NCBI RefSeq assembly: GCF_008370685.1
Contig: NZ_VTZU01000024.1
Span: forward strand, 23,000 to 86,999
Reading direction: 5' to 3'
From: Aquimarina sp. RZ0
GTDB taxonomy: Bacteria; Bacteroidota; Bacteroidia; Flavobacteriales; Flavobacteriaceae
DNA: 64,000 nt
Part shown: positions 19,627 to 29,527 of the stretch, in pieces
Position numbering within the stretch: position 1 is the stretch's first letter
How the letters are laid out: every line of letters starts with the position of its first letter
Notes under the pieces: model-generated
What the model was told of the DNA's origin: nothing
The model's database searches: none
What the model saw: the letters and a program-made list of their open reading frames with translations, nothing else
Made by a program: the position numbers and the translations under genes

Positions 19627-20255
19627 TGAAGGTAGCAGTAATTGATATCAACGGAAAAGAAACAGGAAGAAAGGCAGACCTTTCTGACGCTGTTTTTGGT
19701 ATAGAACCAAATGATCACGCTGTGTACTTAGATGTAAAGCAGTACTTGGCTAATCAACGCCAGGGAACTCATAAAGCTAAGGAGCGTGCTGAGATTGTTG
19801 GTAGTACCAGAAAAATAAAGAAACAAAAAGGAACCGGTACTGCGAGAGCAGGTAGTATTAAGTCTCCTGTGTTTAGAGGTGGGGGTAGAATTTTTGGTCC
19901 AAGACCTCGTAACTACTCTTTTAAGTTGAATAAAAACTTAAAAAGATTGGCTCGAAGATCAGCATTGAGTATTAAAGCTGGTGATAAAGCGATAACAGTT
20001 GTAGAAGACTTCACTTTTGACACAATTAAAACAAAGAATTTTACGTCAGTATTAAAGTCATTAGGGCTTGAAAATAAAAAATCTTTGTTTGTGTTGGGAG
20101 AGTCAAATAAAAATGTATATTTGTCGTCACGCAATTTAAAAAGATCTGAAGTTATAACTTACTCAGAATTAAGTACTTATAAAATACTTAATGCTAGTAA
20201 TGTTGTGCTTTTAGAAGGTTCTTTGAAAGGAATTGAAACGAATTTAAGTAAATAG
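19626..20255 (+). CDS. rplD: 50S ribosomal protein L4
   Basis: 209 residues. The globular domain has an extended loop ([20 protein letters not shown] and the GPRPRNYSF stretch) that lines the exit tunnel constriction and is a known place for macrolide-resistance changes; none is recognisable here. In enterobacteria L4 also represses the S10 operon by attenuation, which makes the hairpin upstream of rplC of interest. It overlaps rplC by one base and is followed by rplW after five. Confidence 0.99.
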   Translation: MKVAVIDINGKETGRKADLSDAVFGIEPNDHAVYLDVKQYLANQRQGTHKAKERAEIVGSTRKIKKQKGTGTARAGSIKSPVFRGGGRIFGPRPRNYSFKLNKNLKRLARRSALSIKAGDKAITVVEDFTFDTIKTKNFTSVLKSLGLENKKSLFVLGESNKNVYLSSRNLKRSEVITYSELSTYKILNASNVVLLEGSLKGIETNLSK

Positions 20256-20260
20256 AAGCC

Positions 20261-20551
20261 ATGAGTATCTTAATAAAACCTATTATTACGGAAAAGGCTA
20301 CTGCTGATAGTGAAGTATATAATCGCTATGGTTTTGTAGTTGATAAAAAAGCGAATAAGGTAGAGATCAAGAAAGCAGTCGAGGCTGCTTATGGAGTTTC
20401 TGTTACTAAGGTTCGTACTATTAATGTCCGCCCGGATCGTACCACTCGTTATACAAAAACAGGTATGGTTACTGGTAAAACAAAAGCGATTAAAAAAGCT
20501 ATTGTACAGGTGGCGGAAGGTGATGTAATTGATTTATATAGTAATCTTTAA
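20261..20551 (+). CDS. rplW: 50S ribosomal protein L23
   Basis: 96 residues, normal length. L23 sits at the exit of the peptide tunnel and is the docking site for SRP and trigger factor. The opening SILIKPIITEKAT and the loop segment VRPDRTTRYTKTGMVTGK are conserved. It lies in the canonical order rplD-rplW-rplB with 5- and 9-base gaps. Confidence 0.99.
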   Translation: MSILIKPIITEKATADSEVYNRYGFVVDKKANKVEIKKAVEAAYGVSVTKVRTINVRPDRTTRYTKTGMVTGKTKAIKKAIVQVAEGDVIDLYSNL

Positions 20552-20560
20552 GACTAAAAA

Positions 20561-21385
20561 ATGTCAGTAAGAAAATTGAAACCAATTACCCCAGGTCAGC
20601 GTTTTAGAGTAGTTAATGGGTTTGATGCCATTACTACTGATAAGCCGGAGAAGAGTTTATTGACTCCGAAAAAAAGATCTGGAGGTAGAAACAATCAAGG
20701 AAAAATGACCATGCGCTACAAAGGTGGTGGTCATAAAAAAAGGTATCGTATTATTGATTTTAAACGTGACAAACAGGGAGTCCCTGCTACTGTTGCAACA
20801 ATAGAATACGATCCAAACAGAACTGCTTTTATAGCACTTCTTAACTACCAGGATGGTGAGAAACGTTATGTTATCGCTCAAAATGGTCTGCAAGTGGGTC
20901 AGAATATCGTTTCTGGAACTAATGTTGCTCCAGAAATCGGTAATGCAATGCCACTTAGTGATATCCCTTTAGGTACAATCATTTCTTGTATAGAACTGCG
21001 ACCAGGTCAGGGAGCTGTAATGGCTCGAAGTGCTGGATCGTTTGCTCAATTGATGGCTAGAGATGGTAAGTTTGCTACGGTAAAATTACCTTCTGGTGAA
21101 GTAAGATTGATCTTGGCTAATTGTGTCGCGACTATTGGAGCAGTTTCTAATAGTGATCATCAGTTAATTGTTGGTGGTAAAGCAGGTAGAACACGTTGGT
21201 TAGGTCGTCGTCCACGTACACGTCCAGTTGTAATGAATCCAGTAGATCACCCGATGGGTGGTGGAGAAGGACGTTCTTCTGGAGGTCATCCACGTTCTAG
21301 AAAAGGGCTTCCTGCAAAAGGATACAGAACCCGTTCTAAAACGAAAGCGAGTAATAAGTATATTGTAGAACGTAGAAAGAAATAA
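20561..21385 (+). CDS. rplB: 50S ribosomal protein L2
   Basis: 274 residues. L2 supports subunit joining and the peptidyl transferase centre. The strongly conserved C-terminal segment with [17 protein letters not shown] carries the histidine important for activity (His229 in E. coli numbering), followed by the GGHPRSRKG basic tail. The N-terminal [11 protein letters not shown] is typical. Located between rplW and rpsS with very short spacers. Confidence 0.99.
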   Translation: MSVRKLKPITPGQRFRVVNGFDAITTDKPEKSLLTPKKRSGGRNNQGKMTMRYKGGGHKKRYRIIDFKRDKQGVPATVATIEYDPNRTAFIALLNYQDGEKRYVIAQNGLQVGQNIVSGTNVAPEIGNAMPLSDIPLGTIISCIELRPGQGAVMARSAGSFAQLMARDGKFATVKLPSGEVRLILANCVATIGAVSNSDHQLIVGGKAGRTRWLGRRPRTRPVVMNPVDHPMGGGEGRSSGGHPRSRKGLPAKGYRTRSKTKASNKYIVERRKK

Positions 21386-21391
21386 TAAGAT

Positions 21392-21670
21392 ATGGCACGT
21401 TCATTAAAAAAAGGACCTTACATTCACTATAAATTAGAGAAGAAAGTAGCTGCTAATGTAGAAGCTAATAAAAAGACTGTGATAAAAACTTGGTCAAGAG
21501 CATCAATGATATCACCTGATTTTGTTGGGCAAACAATAGCAGTACATAATGGTCGACAATTTGTTCCTGTATATATTACAGAGAATATGGTGGGTCATAA
21601 ATTAGGAGAGTTTTCGCCAACACGTTCTTTTAGAGGGCACGCTGGTGCTAAAAATAAAGGTAAAAAATAA
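21392..21670 (+). CDS. rpsS: 30S ribosomal protein S19
   Basis: 92 residues, starting [20 protein letters not shown]19 pairs with S13 in the 30S head and touches the A-site finger and tRNA. The conserved [21 protein letters not shown] core is present as [20 protein letters not shown], with the RSFRGHAG tail. Placed 6 bases after rplB. Confidence 0.99.
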   Translation: MARSLKKGPYIHYKLEKKVAANVEANKKTVIKTWSRASMISPDFVGQTIAVHNGRQFVPVYITENMVGHKLGEFSPTRSFRGHAGAKNKGKK

Positions 21671-21678
21671 TTTAGGCT

Positions 21679-22086
21679 ATGGGAGTTCGTAAAAGAGAAA
21701 TGGCAGATAGGATTAAGGAGGAAAAAAAGCAAATTGCTTTTGCTAAGCTTAATAACTGTCCTACCTCACCTCGAAAAATGCGTTTAGTAGCGGATTTAGT
21801 ACGTGGAGAGAAAGTTGAGAAAGCGCTTCATATTCTTAGATTTAATCCTAAAGAAGCATCACGTCGTTTAGAAAAATTATTGCTTTCTGCAATAACTAAT
21901 TGGCAGTCAAAAAATGAAGACGCTAGCATCGAAGATGCAGATCTTTTTGTTAAAGAGATCCGTGTAGATGGAGGAAGTATGTTAAAAAGACTTCGTCCTG
22001 CTCCACAGGGTCGCGCGCACAGAATAAGAAAACGCTCTAACCACGTGACAATCGTGGTTGCAGCAAAAAATAATACACAAAGCTAA
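21679..22086 (+). CDS. rplV: 50S ribosomal protein L22
   Basis: 135 residues, longer than the usual 110 because of a basic N-terminal extension ([18 protein letters not shown]). An internal ATG at codon 8 is a possible alternative start. L22 reaches into the exit tunnel with a hairpin, visible as [20 protein letters not shown], where erythromycin-resistance changes occur; the loop here looks intact. The core motif [17 protein letters not shown] is diagnostic. Confidence 0.98.
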   Translation: MGVRKREMADRIKEEKKQIAFAKLNNCPTSPRKMRLVADLVRGEKVEKALHILRFNPKEASRRLEKLLLSAITNWQSKNEDASIEDADLFVKEIRVDGGSMLKRLRPAPQGRAHRIRKRSNHVTIVVAAKNNTQS

Positions 22087-22095
22087 ATAAATAGT

Positions 22096-22824
22096 ATGGG
22101 ACAGAAGACAAATCCAATCGGAAATCGCCTAGGTATCATTAGAGGATGGGAATCCAACTGGTATGGAGGTAATGACTACGGTGATAAACTTGCCGAAGAC
22201 GATAAGATTAGAAAGTATGTACACGCACGTTTATCAAAAGCTAGTGTATCTAGAGTAATTATTGAGCGTACGCTTAAACTTGTAACCGTTACTATCACCA
22301 CCGCCAGACCTGGTATCATTATCGGAAAAGGTGGTCAGGAGGTAGACAAGTTAAAAGAAGAGCTTAAGAAAATTACAGATAAGGAAGTTCAGATCAATAT
22401 CTTTGAAATCAAAAGACCAGAGCTTGATGCGTTTTTAGTTGGGTCTAGTGTTGCCAGACAGATAGAGAGTCGTATCTCTTACCGTCGAGCAATCAAGATG
22501 GCTATTGCGGCTGCAATGAGAATGAATGCAGAAGGTATTAAAATTCAGATTTCAGGACGTTTGAATGGAGCAGAAATGGCACGTTCAGAGTCTTATAAAG
22601 ATGGTCGTATTCCTTTGTCAACATTTAGAGCTGACATAGATTATGCTTTAGTTGAGGCACATACTACTTATGGTAGATTAGGTGTTAAAGTATGGATTAT
22701 GAAAGGCGAAGTATATGGTAAGAGAGAACTTTCTCCTTTAGTTGGTCTTTCTAAGAAACAAGGAAAAGGTGGCGATAGAGGAGCCGGACGAGGTGGTAAT
22801 AATAAATCACGTCGTAGAAAGTAA
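22096..22824 (+). CDS. rpsC: 30S ribosomal protein S3
   Basis: 242 residues. S3 lines the mRNA entry channel and takes part in the ribosomal helicase. It contains an N-terminal KH domain with the GxxG loop in [16 protein letters not shown] (about residues 72-87) and a C-terminal domain with [12 protein letters not shown]. It ends in a basic Gly/Arg/Lys tail ([14 protein letters not shown]). Start [15 protein letters not shown] is typical. Confidence 0.99.
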   Translation: MGQKTNPIGNRLGIIRGWESNWYGGNDYGDKLAEDDKIRKYVHARLSKASVSRVIIERTLKLVTVTITTARPGIIIGKGGQEVDKLKEELKKITDKEVQINIFEIKRPELDAFLVGSSVARQIESRISYRRAIKMAIAAAMRMNAEGIKIQISGRLNGAEMARSESYKDGRIPLSTFRADIDYALVEAHTTYGRLGVKVWIMKGEVYGKRELSPLVGLSKKQGKGGDRGAGRGGNNKSRRRK

Positions 22825-22844
22825 TTTTTTAAAGTAAATTAACA

Positions 22845-23264
22845 ATGTTACAGCCTAAAAGAACAAAATTCCGTAAACAACAAAAAGGACGTATGAAAGG
22901 TCTTTCCCAAAGAGGAAATCAGCTTTCAAACGGAAGTTTCGGAATTAAATCATTGGATTCAAGTTTTGTTACTGCTAGACAGATAGAAGCAGCACGTATT
23001 TCTGCTACACGTTATATGAAAAGAGAAGGATCTCTGTGGATTAAAATTTTCCCAGACAAGCCGATTACAAAGAAGCCTCTTGAAGTACGTATGGGTAAAG
23101 GAAAAGGTGCTGTAGAATATTGGGCAGCAGTCGTAAAACCAGGAAGAATATTATTTGAAATCAGTGGTGTGCCACTTGATGTAGCAAAAGAGGCATTACG
23201 TCTTGCAGCTCAGAAACTTCCTGTAAAAACTAAGTTTATTGTATCAAGAACCTATCAAGGTTAA
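22845..23264 (+). CDS. rplP: 50S ribosomal protein L16
   Basis: 139 residues. L16 helps place the aminoacyl end of tRNA in the A site. It begins [19 protein letters not shown], and the motif [19 protein letters not shown] contains the conserved loop near the CCA end. In other bacteria the arginine of a nearby loop is hydroxylated; that cannot be judged here. It sits between rpsC and rpmC. Confidence 0.99.
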   Translation: MLQPKRTKFRKQQKGRMKGLSQRGNQLSNGSFGIKSLDSSFVTARQIEAARISATRYMKREGSLWIKIFPDKPITKKPLEVRMGKGKGAVEYWAAVVKPGRILFEISGVPLDVAKEALRLAAQKLPVKTKFIVSRTYQG

Positions 23265-23279
23265 AATTCAAAAGAGACT

Positions 23280-23474
23280 ATGAAACAATCACAAGTAAAA
23301 GAATCGTCTACAGCTGAATTACAAGAAGAACTTGGTAAATCTAGAAAAGAATATTCAGAATTAAAAATGGCTCATACTATGTCTCCATTAGAGAATCCTT
23401 TACAGTTACGTAAAGTAAGAAGATCTATTGCTAGAATAGCTACTGAGTTGACTAAAAGAGAATTAAACGGTTAA
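23280..23474 (+). CDS. rpmC: 50S ribosomal protein L29
   Basis: 64 residues forming the usual two-helix hairpin. L29 lies at the tunnel exit next to L23. The second-helix pattern PLENPLQLRKVRRSIARIAT is characteristic. It is followed by rpsQ after 12 bases. Confidence 0.98.
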   Translation: MKQSQVKESSTAELQEELGKSRKEYSELKMAHTMSPLENPLQLRKVRRSIARIATELTKRELNG

Positions 23475-23486
23475 TTCTGCTGAAAG

Positions 23487-23744
23487 ATGGAAAAAAGAAA
23501 CTTAAGAAAAGAGCGTATAGGAGTAGTTACAAGTAATAAAATGCAGAAATCCATTGTGGTTGCTGAAGTTAAGAAAGTAAAACATCCAATGTACGGAAAG
23601 TTCGTGTTGAAGACTAAAAAGTACGTAGCACACGACGAGAAAAATGACTGCAATATTGGTGATACCGTAAAGATCATGGAAACAAGACCTATGAGTAGAA
23701 CCAAATGCTGGAGATTAGTAGAAGTAATTGAAAGAGCGAAGTAA
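23487..23744 (+). CDS. rpsQ: 30S ribosomal protein S17
   Basis: 85 residues with an OB-fold that binds 16S rRNA and helps early 30S assembly. Recognisable by [20 protein letters not shown] and by [20 protein letters not shown]. The family usually has GDTVxIxETRPxSKxKxW; here it reads [18 protein letters not shown]. rplN starts two bases after its stop. Confidence 0.99.
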   Translation: MEKRNLRKERIGVVTSNKMQKSIVVAEVKKVKHPMYGKFVLKTKKYVAHDEKNDCNIGDTVKIMETRPMSRTKCWRLVEVIERAK

Positions 23745-23746
23745 TT

Positions 23747-24115
23747 ATGGTACAACAAGAGTCTAGATTAAAAGTAGCAGACAACACAGGTGGTAAAGAA
23801 GTTTTAGTTATCCGTGTTTTAGGTGGTACAAAAAGAAGATACGCCTCTGTAGGAGACAAGATCGTTGTCAGTGTTAAAGAAGCAACTCCTAATGGAAACA
23901 TTAAAAAAGGAGCGGTTTCTACTGCAGTTGTAGTTCGTACCAAAAAAGAAGTGCGCAGACCAGATGGTTCTTATATTCGTTTCGATGATAATGCATGTGT
24001 TCTATTGAACCCCGCAGGAGAAATGAGAGGAACGCGTGTGTTTGGTCCTGTAGCAAGAGAACTTCGTGATAAGCAGTTCATGAAGATTGTTTCACTAGCG
24101 CCAGAAGTGCTTTAA
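23747..24115 (+). CDS. rplN: 50S ribosomal protein L14
   Basis: 122 residues, the exact family length. L14 is at the subunit interface and is the target of the silencing factor RsfS. It starts [20 protein letters not shown] and ends with [24 protein letters not shown]. First gene of the spc section in enterobacteria; here no promoter separates it from rpsQ. Confidence 0.99.
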   Translation: MVQQESRLKVADNTGGKEVLVIRVLGGTKRRYASVGDKIVVSVKEATPNGNIKKGAVSTAVVVRTKKEVRRPDGSYIRFDDNACVLLNPAGEMRGTRVFGPVARELRDKQFMKIVSLAPEVL

Positions 24116-24129
24116 TTTAAGATAGCAAA

Positions 24130-24441
24130 ATGACAAAGCTTAAAATTAAATCAGGAGATACAGTTCGTGTAATAGCTGGAGACAACAAAGGTCAGGAAGG
24201 TAAAGTACAGAAAGTATTGATAGATAAAAACAAGGCAATTGTAGAAGGTGTTAACTTAGTGTCTAAGCACCAGAAGCCTAGTGCAGCTAATCCACAAGGT
24301 GGGATTGTAAAGCAAGAAGCAGCTATTCATATTTCGAATTTATCGCTATTAACTTCTAATGGAGAAGCGACAAGAGTAGGGTATAGAGTAGAAGGAGATA
24401 AGAAAGTGAGATTTTCTAAAAAATCTAATGAAGTAATATAG
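24130..24441 (+). CDS. rplX: 50S ribosomal protein L24
   Basis: 103 residues. It starts 50S assembly by binding the 5' end of 23S rRNA. The N-terminal KOW motif [18 protein letters not shown] is clear, followed by the conserved [19 protein letters not shown] segment. The gap to rplE is two bases. Confidence 0.99.
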   Translation: MTKLKIKSGDTVRVIAGDNKGQEGKVQKVLIDKNKAIVEGVNLVSKHQKPSAANPQGGIVKQEAAIHISNLSLLTSNGEATRVGYRVEGDKKVRFSKKSNEVI

Positions 24442-24443
24442 TT

Positions 24444-24995
24444 ATGGCTTATATCCCAAGACTAAAACAAGAGTATAATGGCAAAGTAGTGTCAGCTCTT
24501 ACAGAAGAATTCAGTTATAATAACGTGATGCAGGTTCCAAAACTTAAAAAAATTGTTTTGAGTAGAGGAGTAGGAGCTGCTGTAGCAGATAAAAAATTAA
24601 TCGATTATGCTGTAGACGAGTTAACTATGATTACAGGTCAGAAAGCTATATCTACGATTTCTAAGAAAGATGTTGCTACTTTTAAATTGCGTAAAGGAAT
24701 GCCAATTGGTGCCAAGGTTACGCTAAGAGGTGAGCGAATGTATGAGTTTTTAGATCGCTTAATTACTTCAGCTTTACCTCGTGTACGAGATTTTAATGGA
24801 ATCAATGCTACAGGTTTTGATGGTAGAGGTAATTATTCGTTAGGTATTACAGAACAAATTATCTTTCCGGAAATAGATATTGATAAAGTAAATAAAATTT
24901 CAGGAATGAATATTACTTTTGAAACATCTGCTAAAACTGATAAAGAAGCAAAATCATTGTTAACCGAACTAGGATTACCTTTTAAAAAGAATTAA
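24444..24995 (+). CDS. rplE: 50S ribosomal protein L5
   Basis: 183 residues. L5 binds 5S rRNA and contacts P-site tRNA and S13. The segment [23 protein letters not shown] is a typical L5 core, as is [27 protein letters not shown] (read in two parts). rpsN starts two bases downstream, consistent with coupled translation. Confidence 0.99.
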   Translation: MAYIPRLKQEYNGKVVSALTEEFSYNNVMQVPKLKKIVLSRGVGAAVADKKLIDYAVDELTMITGQKAISTISKKDVATFKLRKGMPIGAKVTLRGERMYEFLDRLITSALPRVRDFNGINATGFDGRGNYSLGITEQIIFPEIDIDKVNKISGMNITFETSAKTDKEAKSLLTELGLPFKKN

Positions 24996-24997
24996 TT

Positions 24998-25267
24998 ATG
25001 GCTAAAGAATCAATGAAAGCCCGTGAGGTGAAGAGAGCAAAGATTGTAGCTAAATATGCTGAAAAACGTAAAGCTTTAAAAGAAGCTGGAGATTATGAAG
25101 CATTACAGAAGTTGCCTAAAAATGCTTCTCCGATACGCAAACATAATCGTTGTAAGTTAACCGGTAGACCAAAAGGATATATGCGTCAATTTGGGATTTC
25201 TCGTGTTACCTTTAGAGAAATGGCTAACCAAGGGTTAATACCCGGAGTTACTAAAGCTAGTTGGTAA
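24998..25267 (+). CDS. rpsN: 30S ribosomal protein S14, zinc-free type
   Basis: 89 residues, the long form without the CxxC-CxxC zinc knuckle: only one cysteine ([17 protein letters not shown]) remains. S14 is a late-binding head protein of the 30S subunit. The C-terminal [22 protein letters not shown] is conserved. After it the operon has a 69-base gap with a hairpin before rpsH. Confidence 0.99.
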   Translation: MAKESMKAREVKRAKIVAKYAEKRKALKEAGDYEALQKLPKNASPIRKHNRCKLTGRPKGYMRQFGISRVTFREMANQGLIPGVTKASW

Positions 25268-25282
25268 TAATAAAGTAAATTA

Positions 25283-25319
25283 ATTGGTGTAAGGTTCGAT
25301 AGTAAATTCGAAAACCAAT
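25283..25319 (+). promoter_or_regulatory. hairpin upstream of rpsH, candidate S8 leader
   Basis: ATTGGT (25283-25288) pairs with ACCAAT (25314-25319) and TTCGA (25295-25299) pairs with TCGAA (25308-25312), leaving an asymmetric bulge on the 5' side. There is no T-run, so it would act on translation or RNA stability rather than termination. S8 controls the spc operon in enterobacteria through a bulged helix, which makes S8 binding a reasonable guess here. Confidence 0.45.
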
Positions 25320-25336
25320 ACCATAAAGTATAAACA

Positions 25337-25735
25337 ATGAATACAGATCCTATAGCAGATTATTTAACCAGAATTCGTAATGCAAATAATGCTCAACATA
25401 GAGTGGTTGAGATTCCTGCATCTAAGGTTAAAAAGGAGATCACTAAAATATTATTCGATCAAGGGTATATTTTAAGTTATAAATTTGAAGATAATACAAC
25501 ACAGGGTAGCATTAAGATCGCTCTTAAATATGATAAGCTAACTAAAGAGCCTGTTATAAAAGAATTACAAAGAATCAGTAAGCCTGGTTTGCGTAAGTAT
25601 GCAGGATCTAGTGAAGTTCCTAGAATTCTTAATGGATTGGGAATAGCTATCATTTCTACTTCTCATGGGGTAATGACTGGTAAGCAGGCAAGACAGGAGA
25701 ATGTAGGAGGTGAATTACTTTGTTACGTATACTAA
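25337..25735 (+). CDS. rpsH: 30S ribosomal protein S8
   Basis: 132 residues. S8 binds the central domain of 16S rRNA early in assembly. N-terminal [15 protein letters not shown] and C-terminal [21 protein letters not shown], which contains the RNA-binding STSxG motif, are conserved. It is preceded by the only long gap in this part of the operon. Confidence 0.99.
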   Translation: MNTDPIADYLTRIRNANNAQHRVVEIPASKVKKEITKILFDQGYILSYKFEDNTTQGSIKIALKYDKLTKEPVIKELQRISKPGLRKYAGSSEVPRILNGLGIAIISTSHGVMTGKQARQENVGGELLCYVY

Positions 25736-25756
25736 CAGTATAAAAGACAATAAGAA

Positions 25757-26299
25757 ATGTCAAGAATAGGAAAAAATCCAGTAACTATTCCGTCTGGTGT
25801 CACCGTAGAGGTGGTAGGTAATGTTGTTACTGTTAAAGGAAAATTAGGAGAACTTTCTCAAGAAATTGATAGTATCGATATAAAAGTCGAAGAAGGTCAG
25901 GTTACGCTTACTCGACCTACAGAGTCTAAAGATCATAAAGCAAAGCATGGATTATACAGATCTCTGATTAATAATATGATCAAAGGTGTATCTAATGGTT
26001 GGACCAAGGAACTAGAATTGGTTGGAGTTGGTTACAGAGCTTCTAATCAAGGTCAGAAATTAGATTTGGCCTTAGGTTTCTCTCATAATATCGTGCTAAA
26101 TGTAGCTCCAGAGGTAAAAATAGAGACTATTTCAGAGAAAGGTAAGAATCCAATCGTTAAATTAACTTCTCACGATAAACAATTGGTTGGTCAGGTAGCT
26201 GCAAAAATCAGAGGATTCCGCAAACCAGAGCCTTATAAAGGAAAAGGAGTTAAATTTGTAGGAGAAGAATTAAGAAGAAAAGCAGGTAAGTCTGCATAA
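25757..26299 (+). CDS. rplF: 50S ribosomal protein L6
   Basis: 180 residues made of two related alpha/beta domains. L6 lies near the GTPase centre, below EF-G. The start SRIGKNPVTIPSGVTVEV and the C-terminal FRKPEPYKGKGVKFVGE are family hallmarks. It continues rpsH-rplF-rplR. Confidence 0.99.
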   Translation: MSRIGKNPVTIPSGVTVEVVGNVVTVKGKLGELSQEIDSIDIKVEEGQVTLTRPTESKDHKAKHGLYRSLINNMIKGVSNGWTKELELVGVGYRASNQGQKLDLALGFSHNIVLNVAPEVKIETISEKGKNPIVKLTSHDKQLVGQVAAKIRGFRKPEPYKGKGVKFVGEELRRKAGKSA

Positions 26300-26309
26300 T
26301 AATTAAGTT

Positions 26310-26666
26310 ATGGCATTCTCAAAAGATTTAAGAAGATTAAAGATCAGAAAGCGAATCCGCGGAACAGTTAGCGGAACAGAACAACGTCCTAGATTATCTG
26401 TTTTTAGAAGTAATAAGGAAATTTATGCTCAAATTATAGATGATGTAACTGGTAAAACTATCAGTGCGGCTTCATCAAGAGATAAAGACATTGTATCAAT
26501 ATCAGGAAATAAAGAAGAAAAAGCAAACTTGGTTGGGAAGTCCCTTGCGGAAAAAGCAATGAAGGCTGGTGTAGAAACTGTATCATTTGATAGAGGTGGA
26601 TACTTATATCATGGTAGAGTAAAATCATTAGCTGAAGGAGCTAGAGAAGGAGGACTAAAATTCTAA
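26310..26666 (+). CDS. rplR: 50S ribosomal protein L18
   Basis: 118 residues, binding 5S rRNA with L5. The basic N-terminus ([20 protein letters not shown]) and the C-terminal [23 protein letters not shown] (key part [13 protein letters not shown]) mark it. Six bases separate it from rpsE. Confidence 0.99.
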   Translation: MAFSKDLRRLKIRKRIRGTVSGTEQRPRLSVFRSNKEIYAQIIDDVTGKTISAASSRDKDIVSISGNKEEKANLVGKSLAEKAMKAGVETVSFDRGGYLYHGRVKSLAEGAREGGLKF

Positions 26667-26672
26667 GAAATT

Positions 26673-27197
26673 ATGTATCAAAAATATAAAAACGCAGAAT
26701 TAGTAAAACCAAGTGGACTTGAATTAAAAGATCGCTTAGTTGGAGTACAACGTGTAACAAAAGTTACTAAAGGAGGTAGAGCCTTTGGATTTTCTGCAAT
26801 CGTAGTTGTGGGAGATGAAAATGGCGTTGTAGGTCACGGTTTAGGTAAATCCAAAGAAGTAGCAGAGGCTATTGCAAAAGCGGTAGAAGATGCTAAAAAG
26901 AATTTAGTTAGAATACCATTACATAAAGGTACATTACCTCATGAACAAAAGGGTAAATATGGAGGGGCAAGAGTTTTACTTATGCCTGCTGCAACAGGTA
27001 CCGGGGTAATTGCAGGTGGAGCAATTCGTGCAGTACTGGAAGCTGTTGGTGTACATGATGTACTTTCTAAGAATCAAGGATCGTCTAATCCACATAATGT
27101 GGTGAAAGCAACGTTTGATGCCTTATTGCAAATGCGTAGTGCGCAGCAAGTAGCAAAACAACGAGGGGTTTCACTTGAGAAAGTGTTTAAAGGATAA
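26673..27197 (+). CDS. rpsE: 30S ribosomal protein S5
   Basis: 174 residues. S5 sits at the mRNA entry site with S3 and S4 and affects accuracy. The double-stranded RNA-binding-like N-domain includes [20 protein letters not shown]; the C-domain has [19 protein letters not shown]. The loop TKGGR, where spectinomycin resistance arises, looks wild type. Confidence 0.99.
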   Translation: MYQKYKNAELVKPSGLELKDRLVGVQRVTKVTKGGRAFGFSAIVVVGDENGVVGHGLGKSKEVAEAIAKAVEDAKKNLVRIPLHKGTLPHEQKGKYGGARVLLMPAATGTGVIAGGAIRAVLEAVGVHDVLSKNQGSSNPHNVVKATFDALLQMRSAQQVAKQRGVSLEKVFKG

Positions 27198-27208
27198 ATT
27201 TAAGGAAG

Positions 27209-27388
27209 ATGGCAAAGATTAGAGTTAAGAAAGTAAAAAGCGCTATTAATCGTACACAGAGACAAAAAAGAACTCTGGAGGCTTTAGGTCTTAAAAAGAT
27301 CGGTCAGGTTGTAGAGCATGACGACACTCCTAATATCCTTGGGATGGTAAATAAAGTTAAACATTTAGTTTCTGTAGAAACAAAATAA
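27209..27388 (+). CDS. rpmD: 50S ribosomal protein L30
   Basis: A 59-residue gene between rpsE and rplO. The product starts MAKIRVKKVKSAINRTQRQK and contains the L30 core TLEALGLKKIGQVVEHDD followed by NILGMVNKVKHLV. Length and position are canonical. The start ATG lies 11 bases after the rpsE stop. Confidence 0.98.
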   Translation: MAKIRVKKVKSAINRTQRQKRTLEALGLKKIGQVVEHDDTPNILGMVNKVKHLVSVETK

Positions 27389-27397
27389 TATAAGCAA

Positions 27398-27850
27398 ATG
27401 GATTTAAGTAACTTAAAACCTGCTGCAGGTTCAGTAAAAAATAACAGTAAACGCTTAGGTCGCGGACAAGGTTCTGGTAAAGGAGGAACAGCTGCTCGTG
27501 GTCATAAAGGTGCAAAATCACGTTCTGGTTATTCTAGAAAAATTGGTTTTGAAGGTGGGCAAATGCCACTTCAAAGACGTGTGCCTAAATTTGGTTTTAC
27601 AAATATTAACAGAAAAGAATATCAAGGAATTAACCTTGATACACTGCAGAAGTTAGTAGATGCTGGTAAAATAACTGATACTGTTGATTTTGACGTGATT
27701 TTAGCTACACGTCTTGCAGGAAAAAATGATTTAGTTAAGATACTGGGTAGAGGTGAGTTGAAGGCAAAATTAAAAGTATCAGCTCACAAATTTACAGCTA
27801 CAGCCAAAGCTGCTATTGAAGCAGCAGGTGGTGAAGCAGTAACCTTATAA
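27398..27850 (+). CDS. rplO: 50S ribosomal protein L15
   Basis: 150 residues. A late-assembling 50S protein with a glycine-rich, basic N-terminal arm (RLGRGQGSGKGGTAARGHKG, SRSGYSRKIGFEGGQMPL) that threads into 23S rRNA, and a globular C-domain. Followed by secY after 10 bases, as in most bacteria. Confidence 0.99.
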   Translation: MDLSNLKPAAGSVKNNSKRLGRGQGSGKGGTAARGHKGAKSRSGYSRKIGFEGGQMPLQRRVPKFGFTNINRKEYQGINLDTLQKLVDAGKITDTVDFDVILATRLAGKNDLVKILGRGELKAKLKVSAHKFTATAKAAIEAAGGEAVTL

Positions 27851-27860
27851 TACATAACTC

Positions 27861-29198
27861 ATGAAACTTATTGATACAATAAAAAACATTTGGAAGATCG
27901 AAGAACTAAAAAATAGAATCTTAGTTACGCTAGGGTTACTTTTAGTATATCGTTTTGGGGCACAAATAGTACTTCCTGGTGTTGACGCGGCAGAATTAGC
28001 AAATTTGGGTACTCAAACTCAAGATGGTCTGTTAGGACTGCTCAATGCATTTACGGGAGGGGCATTTGCAAATGCTTCTGTATTTGCTTTAGGTATTATG
28101 CCTTATATATCAGCTTCGATTGTTGTACAGCTAATGGGGATTGCAATTCCGTATCTTCAGAAATTACAGAAAGAAGGAGAAAGTGGGCGAAAGAAAATTA
28201 ATCAAATTACGCGTTGGTTAACCATCGCTATTACTTTGGTTCAGGGACCAGGTTATATTTATAATTTGTTTGCAACACTCCCACCGGCAGCTTTTGTGCT
28301 AGAAAATCAAACGGTTTTTGTTGTATCTTCTGTAATCGTATTGACTACAGGTTGTATTTTTGCAATGTGGCTTGGAGAAAAGATTACTGATAAAGGAATT
28401 GGTAATGGTATTTCATTATTAATTATGGTGGGTATTATTGCTACATTGCCGCAATCATTTGTACAGAATTTTATTTCCAGAACATCTGGAGAGGGTGGAG
28501 ATATAATTATGGTTCTTATAGAACTGGTTATTTGGTTTGTCATCATTCTGGCCTCCGTTCTTTTGGTAATGGCAGTACGTCAGATACCAGTGCAATATGC
28601 AAGAAGAACAGCTGGGGGAGGATATGAAAAAAATGTCTTCGGTTCTCGTCAGTATATACCTTTAAAATTAAATGCCTCTGGGGTAATGCCAATTATCTTT
28701 GCGCAGGCAATCATGTTTATTCCTGCGGCAGTGGCTGGTCTTTCAGAATCAGAAACTTCTCAGGGTATAGCGGCAGCCTTTAGTGATATTTTTGGGTTTT
28801 GGTATAATCTAGTATTCGCATTATTAATAATAGTATTTACTTATTTCTATACGGCAATTACGGTTCCTACCAATAAAATGGCAGATGACCTAAAACGTAG
28901 TGGTGGTTTTATTCCGGGGATTAGACCTGGTGGTGAAACCGCAGAGTATCTGGATAAAATTATGTCTCAAATTACACTACCTGGATCTATATTTTTAGCG
29001 TTAATAGCAGTTTTTCCTGCAATAGCTGTAAAAGTTCTTGGGGTTCAACAAGGATGGGCATTGTTTTTTGGTGGTACCTCATTACTTATTATGGTAGGAG
29101 TTGCTATCGATACTATGCAGCAAGTAAATTCTTATTTACTAAACAGGCATTATGATGGATTAATGAAAACTGGTAAAAACCGTAAAGCAGTAGCATAA
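27861..29198 (+). CDS. secY: protein translocase subunit SecY
   Basis: 445 residues with ten predicted membrane helices. SecY is the channel for export across, and insertion into, the inner membrane, working with SecA, SecE and SRP. Recognisable by the plug-region helices, [21 protein letters not shown] and [21 protein letters not shown]-terminal cytosolic tail [15 protein letters not shown] is short. The last base of its stop codon is the first base of the infA start, so the two are translationally coupled. Confidence 0.99.
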   Translation: MKLIDTIKNIWKIEELKNRILVTLGLLLVYRFGAQIVLPGVDAAELANLGTQTQDGLLGLLNAFTGGAFANASVFALGIMPYISASIVVQLMGIAIPYLQKLQKEGESGRKKINQITRWLTIAITLVQGPGYIYNLFATLPPAAFVLENQTVFVVSSVIVLTTGCIFAMWLGEKITDKGIGNGISLLIMVGIIATLPQSFVQNFISRTSGEGGDIIMVLIELVIWFVIILASVLLVMAVRQIPVQYARRTAGGGYEKNVFGSRQYIPLKLNASGVMPIIFAQAIMFIPAAVAGLSESETSQGIAAAFSDIFGFWYNLVFALLIIVFTYFYTAITVPTNKMADDLKRSGGFIPGIRPGGETAEYLDKIMSQITLPGSIFLALIAVFPAIAVKVLGVQQGWALFFGGTSLLIMVGVAIDTMQQVNSYLLNRHYDGLMKTGKNRKAVA

Positions 29199-29413
29199 TG
29201 GCAAAACAACCAGCAATAGAACAAGATGGAAGCATTATCGAAGCATTATCTAATGCAATGTTTCGTGTAGAACTTGAAAATGGACATGTAGTGACGGCTC
29301 ACATCTCTGGAAAGATGCGTATGCACTATATTAAATTATTACCAGGCGACAAGGTTAAATTAGAAATGAGTCCTTACGATTTAACAAAGGCTCGTATAAC
29401 ATATAGATACTAA
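29198..29413 (+). CDS. infA: translation initiation factor IF-1
   Basis: 71 residues with the S1-type OB fold; IF-1 blocks the A site during initiation. [21 protein letters not shown] and the C-terminal [15 protein letters not shown] are typical. It overlaps secY by one base. The 114-base gap after it contains an internal promoter. Confidence 0.99.
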   Translation: MAKQPAIEQDGSIIEALSNAMFRVELENGHVVTAHISGKMRMHYIKLLPGDKVKLEMSPYDLTKARITYRY

Positions 29414-29448
29414 TAAATTATAATGTTAGCTAATTAAGATTTTTTCTG

Positions 29449-29456
29449 TATTTTTG
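29449..29456 (+). promoter_or_regulatory. internal −7 element before rpmJ-rpsM
   Basis: TATTTTTG fully fits TAnnTTTG and lies about 72 bases upstream of rpmJ in a gap that is long for this operon. A good −33 TTTG is not seen, so this may be a weaker internal promoter allowing extra transcription of the alpha section. Confidence 0.5.
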
Positions 29457-29462
29457 CAGGCT

Positions 29463-29484
29463 GAAAATCTTGTTACTGATTTTC
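29463..29484 (+). promoter_or_regulatory. hairpin at the start of the rpmJ leader
   Basis: GAAAATC (29463-29469) pairs with GATTTTC (29478-29484) across an 8-base loop, just after the expected start point of the internal promoter. No T-run follows. It may stabilise the transcript or be a feedback element. Confidence 0.35.
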
Positions 29485-29527
29485 TAAGATATGTTTAACA
29501 TAATTTTAGATGTAAAAAAACAAATAG

